Shown piece by piece: positions 60,901 to 64,000 of a stretch of 64,000 bases of DNA. The DNA comes from Treponema sp. (GTDB lineage Bacteria > Spirochaetota > Spirochaetia > Treponematales > Treponemataceae), in NCBI GenBank assembly GCA_016294035.1, contig JAEDCT010000001.1, positions 154,990 to 218,989 of the forward strand. The letters run 5' to 3'. Each line of letters opens with the position of its first letter. Position 1 is the stretch's first letter. The translations under genes and the position numbers were made by a program. Under the pieces are notes generated by a model that saw only the letters and a list, made by a program, of their open reading frames with translations, did not search any database and was not told the origin of the DNA.

Positions 60901-63182
60901 AGAGAGTGGGTCCTTTCATCAAGTTCCTTTCTGAGCCTGTCAGTTCTGTCTTCGATATCCTGAGTATAACTGGAAGTTGTGGTTCGGTAGCGTTCAACAG
61001 CCTGAGCAGTCTGAGACTTAACGTCTTCTGTGAGTTCAGAAAGCTTCTTTCTGACATCATCTTCAAGGGACTGAGTTCTTGTCTTGATTTCTGTAGAAAC
61101 AGACTGAGCCCTGGCATTAAGATCATCAAGCTTTTTCTTGATAGACGAATCTATTGCTTCTGACTTGTCGGCAAAGGCATTCTGAAGTGAAGTTGTCTTG
61201 TCCTTGATTTCAGTCTCAATCTTGGAAACTGCAGTTTCCAGTGAAGATGTAAGAGCCGATGTCTTATGCTTGATCTTGGAATTCAAGTCATCAACATTCT
61301 TTTCAAGATCTTCATCAAGACTCTGGACCTTCTGTTTTATTTTTGCATCAATTGACGATACCTTGTCATTGAAAATGGCAACCAGAGACTGGGTCTTCTG
61401 CTTCATTTCAGACTCATATTTTTCTGTACTCTGTTCAAGAGTTTCTTTGATTGTTTTCTGTTTTGAATCATACACATCTTCAAGTTCATGAACCTTATCC
61501 TCGAAAGACTGAACAAGTTCCTGGCTCTTGTCTGTGAATGTTCTTGAAATGTTATCCGTCTTTTCCTCGTAGCTCTTGAGAATATCCTTGCATCTGGTTT
61601 CTGCATTCTCAATTATGTCATCATACTTGCGGTCAAGAATATTTCCAATTTCATCAGCCTTATCAGAAAAACGGTTTTCAAGGTCTTCGGTGCTGCTCCT
61701 GAACTGTGCATCAAGCTCACCTGTCTTGTCATAAACAAGGGAATCAAGTTCAGAAATCTTAATCTGAATTAATGTGTCCAGATCACTTGTCTTTTCCTGG
61801 AACTGTGAGTTAAGGTCCTGAGTCTTGCTTTCAAGTTCACTCAAAATTGCAGAAAGCTTTTCATCAAGTTCATTGACCCTGGATTCGATCTTTTCATCAA
61901 TTCCAGATGTTTTTGATTCAAGAGCCTGGTCGATTTCACTTGTTCTTGAATCAAGTTTTTCTGCAAGTTCCCTTATTCTGCCATCAATTTTTTCATCAAA
62001 TCCCTTTGTGCTTTCTTCAACTATTGCATTGAAGTTATCTGATTTTTCCTGAATTATACTCTGGAAAGACTGAGTCTGTTCCTCAAATTTACGTGTCTGA
62101 TCCTCAAAAACATGAGTAACACTCTGTGCCCTGGATGTAAAATCCTCCGACATTTTTCCGAAATCTGATTCAAGGGAAGACTTGATTTTTTCTGATTTTG
62201 CAGTGAAATCATCATCCATGGCCTTAAGAATTTTCTCAACTTTTTCAGAAAGAACATTGGAGTGAGCCTCAAGATTTTCATTGATTCTCCTGGTCTTGTC
62301 CTCAAACATTACCTTGAAATTCTGAGTCTGCTCCTTGAGAGCCTCATTGAATCCCCTGGTCTTTTCCTCAAGTTTTTTCTGAGTGTCATTTATTCTTGCA
62401 TCAAGAATGGCATCAATCTGCTTGATCTGAACCTGAATTTCGTTTTCCATGTCACGGATTTTATTTTCAAACTGAGTATTCAAATTCTTGAAGGCGGCAT
62501 CCTCAAGCTGCCTGGCATTTGTTATGGCATTTGAATAGGCAACCTTTATGTCATCCTTGATTTTTTCCATGATAGCCTTGTTCTGTTCCATGGAAACACT
62601 TGTTGTCTTTTCACACTCCTGTGCTCTCTGCTCATACTTTTCAAGAAGATCAGTTCCAATTGTCTTAAGCTGCTCTGCATTTTTCACAGAAAAATCCTTT
62701 GTGATTGATGCAATTGTCTTTTCCAGTTCATCAGCATTTCGCTGCTGGCGGACAAGCCTCTGGTTAACCTTTTCAATAACCTGGCTTTCCTTTTTTACGG
62801 AGTCAAGATTTACCTCAACGGCCTTTGTCATTTCCATGAGTTCAGAAAGAGCATTGTCATAGGATTTTATTTTTTCTTCAATGTTCTGGATTGCAGAAAC
62901 AGGAGCCTCAAAGGATGAGCGGATCTTGTCACATTCATCAATCTGAACCTGCATTCGTTTTACTGCTGCCTTTGCCTGGATATCCTTTGTCTCCAGATCA
63001 CTTGCAAGAAGATTCAACTTGTTTTTCTGTTCTTCAAAATAAGTGTCAAAGCCTGCCTGTCTGTTATCTGCATAGCGCTTGATTTTTTCCATTGAATTTT
63101 CATTCCTGCCAAGCCTTGAAATAATGGCAGAAACAACAGTCGATACAATGACTGAAATAATGATTCCAATAGCTACACTCAC
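57897..63182 (-). CDS. Giant SpiroCoCo-type coiled-coil protein
   Basis: The 1761-residue protein has one N-terminal membrane segment (VAIGIIISVIVSTVVSAI), then about 1650 residues of almost unbroken heptad-like coiled coil with many repeats such as FDEKIDGRIRELAEKLDSRT and ELDEKLSAILSELESKTQDL. It ends with a helix-turn-helix-like motif (MKQTIHKLRKEGWSVKEIAS). The start is GTG 63182. Long membrane-anchored coiled coils of this type occur across spirochaetes; a structural role in the elongate cell is an inference. The gene is convergent with ispDF and 25 bases after a HAD hydrolase gene. Confidence 0.85.
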   Translation of the reverse strand: MSVAIGIIISVIVSTVVSAIISRLGRNENSMEKIKRYADNRQAGFDTYFEEQKNKLNLLASDLETKDIQAKAAVKRMQVQIDECDKIRSSFEAPVSAIQNIEEKIKSYDNALSELMEMTKAVEVNLDSVKKESQVIEKVNQRLVRQQRNADELEKTIASITKDFSVKNAEQLKTIGTDLLEKYEQRAQECEKTTSVSMEQNKAIMEKIKDDIKVAYSNAITNARQLEDAAFKNLNTQFENKIRDMENEIQVQIKQIDAILDARINDTQKKLEEKTRGFNEALKEQTQNFKVMFEDKTRRINENLEAHSNVLSEKVEKILKAMDDDFTAKSEKIKSSLESDFGKMSEDFTSRAQSVTHVFEDQTRKFEEQTQSFQSIIQEKSDNFNAIVEESTKGFDEKIDGRIRELAEKLDSRTSEIDQALESKTSGIDEKIESRVNELDEKLSAILSELESKTQDLNSQFQEKTSDLDTLIQIKISELDSLVYDKTGELDAQFRSSTEDLENRFSDKADEIGNILDRKYDDIIENAETRCKDILKSYEEKTDNISRTFTDKSQELVQSFEDKVHELEDVYDSKQKTIKETLEQSTEKYESEMKQKTQSLVAIFNDKVSSIDAKIKQKVQSLDEDLEKNVDDLNSKIKHKTSALTSSLETAVSKIETEIKDKTTSLQNAFADKSEAIDSSIKKKLDDLNARAQSVSTEIKTRTQSLEDDVRKKLSELTEDVKSQTAQAVERYRTTTSSYTQDIEDRTDRLRKELDERTHSLETQISDSVSGIEKRLLDLSREVDEQTTGAIEKYRNSTLSYSQEVEDHTKSLRQELEEKANSLEDLIESTVGGLREKVESASGDIDETLASIKNELNSVASEIMSTANALGNDSRLNTEKLETMQKNVDKQADELLTRYEDKLLEVSKAIDSQTTELKEQYDGIYSDLMKKAKSDEEENYRKFYELSNSNLESYRVDIKKRVDDLQSELSNSLVSLEERAESIRRDLTSGIEDMRSKYEKMESDSASISSRIETENSENLDRLEKFTRSIQDQMNDLESRLSSSVKSITDEYNERQLNHLTELDTQLESYKKEMEYRFKKISTAGADVDKLESSLRKLMDQSQKKVLTDFEKFQNNTIRMQEDAENSLASRYEKLRTELDTMQVSLEDIKKKAAANMSAKVKVFEDGFVNDLVKRQNDVQAKLSEWKNSFDSEFETFTQDYEEKRALLEATYESNLAKRINELQKKTMDQEKKFQSALLAGQTTIQDQINTVNQKIHDFMEQYKNEIKSTIDTANDYLKDETNAYKDRMNDALARSEKEIGDQIDDFRKVLSSKQESQSATIDSSLQEFKEWKMRLQSQYDESTNQIRDQLKLIEDTNEQKLGELSENLSQATTRAQDILSDYEKKSKIFLQDFQEQYDNMLTNIKHYTDEQISYADQKSKDLKKQFKTDADEYREFYRTNFDKINDETNNLQLKVDEINKSISNFISQTAVFEKADVMKKQLEDEVEGIMKGLAGIKKYEDKLNDLATHMKKLEQYGEEVNHRISTYSSDKEKIEIIEEKISNLSSMSDGIDSRIQELSDMNAEIKTMRSSVKKFQENITSMQNKFDKIEAKSESIDRVSESVDHSFEDITSLENRLKQCGDKIHEFEVAHEKFNAVMMNNGSINEAVDKLTSLESLINSTDEKIKKLNESKKGIQESEKRLHELYGNIDERMKLLHDITKEETSKKGGSSPASKHISPSMKQTIHKLRKEGWSVKEIASRLKLEENLVEAILEFGDDGE

Positions 63183-63207
63183 TTTAATTTCCCACCCGTT
63201 CTTATTT

Positions 63208-63882
63208 TTATGTATTTAGAACAGCCCTTTCAAGCTGCCTGTATGTCTTGAATGTTATGTCAGCCTCATCAAGCTTTCCGCCAAAGATTCTTTTTAACCC
63301 CGACAAAATATATGCACTTTTCATTCCGGCATTATTGGCACCGCGAACATCATACTTGATGCTGTTTCCCACATAGAGAATTTTCTCGGGAGCAACACCC
63401 AGTTTTTTTGAAAGAATTCCAAAAGGATAAATTGAAGGCTTCAAGGCACCTGCTTCTTCTGAACCAATGCACACATCGCAAAGATCCCTGATTCCCCAGA
63501 TATCCCCCTTCTGATCAGGAGGAAAATCCGAGAGAATGCCTATTTTCAGCCCCTTTTCCTTCATGTGCTTTATGCACTCGTAAGCATATTTGTATGGTTT
63601 GATTTTCAAAAAGAATTTTTTGAGTCCATCGTATGATACATTTTTGATAAGTTCACGTGATCTGGGAATATCTATTCCTGAGTACTCAGAAAACAAGCGA
63701 GCCTGATACTCATAAAAATCAGCAAGAGGAGCTGTCTTGTGCAAAGCATTTCTGGCCTTATTGTAGCTGATGTAAAATCTGAAATTTCTGAGAATATAGA
63801 ACGGCATGCGAATATAAAGTTTCCAAGATGGATACAATGTGCCGTCAATATCAAAAGCCACTGCCTCAATTCCGTCAATCAT
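63208..63882 (-). CDS. HAD-superfamily hydrolase
   Basis: The 224-residue protein has HAD motif I FDIDGTLYPSW (nucleophile Asp), motif II KIGILSDFPP and motif IV-like YVGNSIKYDVRGANNAGMKS. Members are phosphatases or related hydrolases; the substrate is not evident. GCIGSEEAGALKPSIYPFGI-type sequence around residue 140 gives the motif III lysine. It is transcribed ahead of the giant coiled-coil gene, probably in one unit. Confidence 0.85.
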   Translation of the reverse strand: MIDGIEAVAFDIDGTLYPSWKLYIRMPFYILRNFRFYISYNKARNALHKTAPLADFYEYQARLFSEYSGIDIPRSRELIKNVSYDGLKKFFLKIKPYKYAYECIKHMKEKGLKIGILSDFPPDQKGDIWGIRDLCDVCIGSEEAGALKPSIYPFGILSKKLGVAPEKILYVGNSIKYDVRGANNAGMKSAYILSGLKRIFGGKLDEADITFKTYRQLERAVLNT

Positions 63883-63890
63883 ATTGAATA

Positions 63891-63919
63891 ATTATACAGG
63901 AATAATTACCTAATCTCAA
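63891..63919 (-). promoter_or_regulatory. Promoter of the HAD hydrolase gene
   Basis: TTGAGA (63919-63914), 17 bases, TATAAT (63896-63891) on the minus strand. Eight bases separate the -10 from the ATG at 63882, with no Shine-Dalgarno sequence, so the mRNA would be leaderless or nearly so. Confidence 0.75.
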
Positions 63920-64000
63920 GAGAAAAGTATAATCAAGTGTCTTATGGCAAGCAGTAAAATATAATTCCCCAAAAAAAAAGGTTTCCAACATCTGTTATAA

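Overview
The window is low-GC bacterial DNA that reads as a Treponema-type spirochaete chromosome. The signs are a 1761-residue SpiroCoCo-type coiled-coil protein, a fused IspD-IspF enzyme, a PUR-domain nucleic-acid-binding protein, a CarD regulator, a BspA-type leucine-rich lipoprotein, and many exported proteins of spirochaetal style. No rRNA, tRNA or CRISPR array was seen. The species cannot be named from the sequence alone.

Region 1 (about 1-10320) is accessory DNA. It holds small mostly minus-strand genes separated by attC-like recombination sites, as in an integron cassette array without an integrase in view. Contents are a truncated lipoprotein, a mazEF toxin-antitoxin pair, a three-gene operon (Ig-like lipoprotein, BspA-type LRR lipoprotein, FRG-domain protein) with a divergent XRE regulator, another lipoprotein, and a second toxin-antitoxin pair whose toxin carries a nonsense codon. 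An IS110/IS1111-type element sits inside one attC-like site. Its 350-base downstream noncoding end is rich in stems and is a good bridge-RNA candidate; one loop matches the target flank over nine bases. Next to gap lies an exact 180-bp direct duplication of the gap 3' region, separated from the original by a gap fragment broken by GC-rich palindromes.

Region 2 (10313-32286) is chromosomal backbone: gap, a HEAT-repeat exported protein, tgt, an lptFG-like permease pair, dut, an M16 peptidase, aroB, a cysteine desulfurase, a PUR-domain protein, rnhB, a run of exported or TPR envelope proteins, a phosphoribosyltransferase, rpe, and a three-gene ABC importer.

Region 3 (32404-42011) is the classic rimP-nusA-infB-rbfA-truB-rpsO-pnp translation/RNA cluster on the minus strand. 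Here truB is fused to a RibF-like domain and NusA carries a C-terminal zinc ribbon.

Region 4 (42232-63882) carries clpC-mcsB-mcsA (with a McsB whose active-site motifs look eroded), a lolCDE-like lipoprotein exporter, ftsY, a PEGA-domain protein, prfB with its programmed +1 frameshift, a stand-alone Cas2-like protein, carD, ispDF, the giant coiled-coil protein and a HAD hydrolase. Several genes here have a consensus promoter whose predicted start point falls on the start codon, suggesting leaderless mRNAs.
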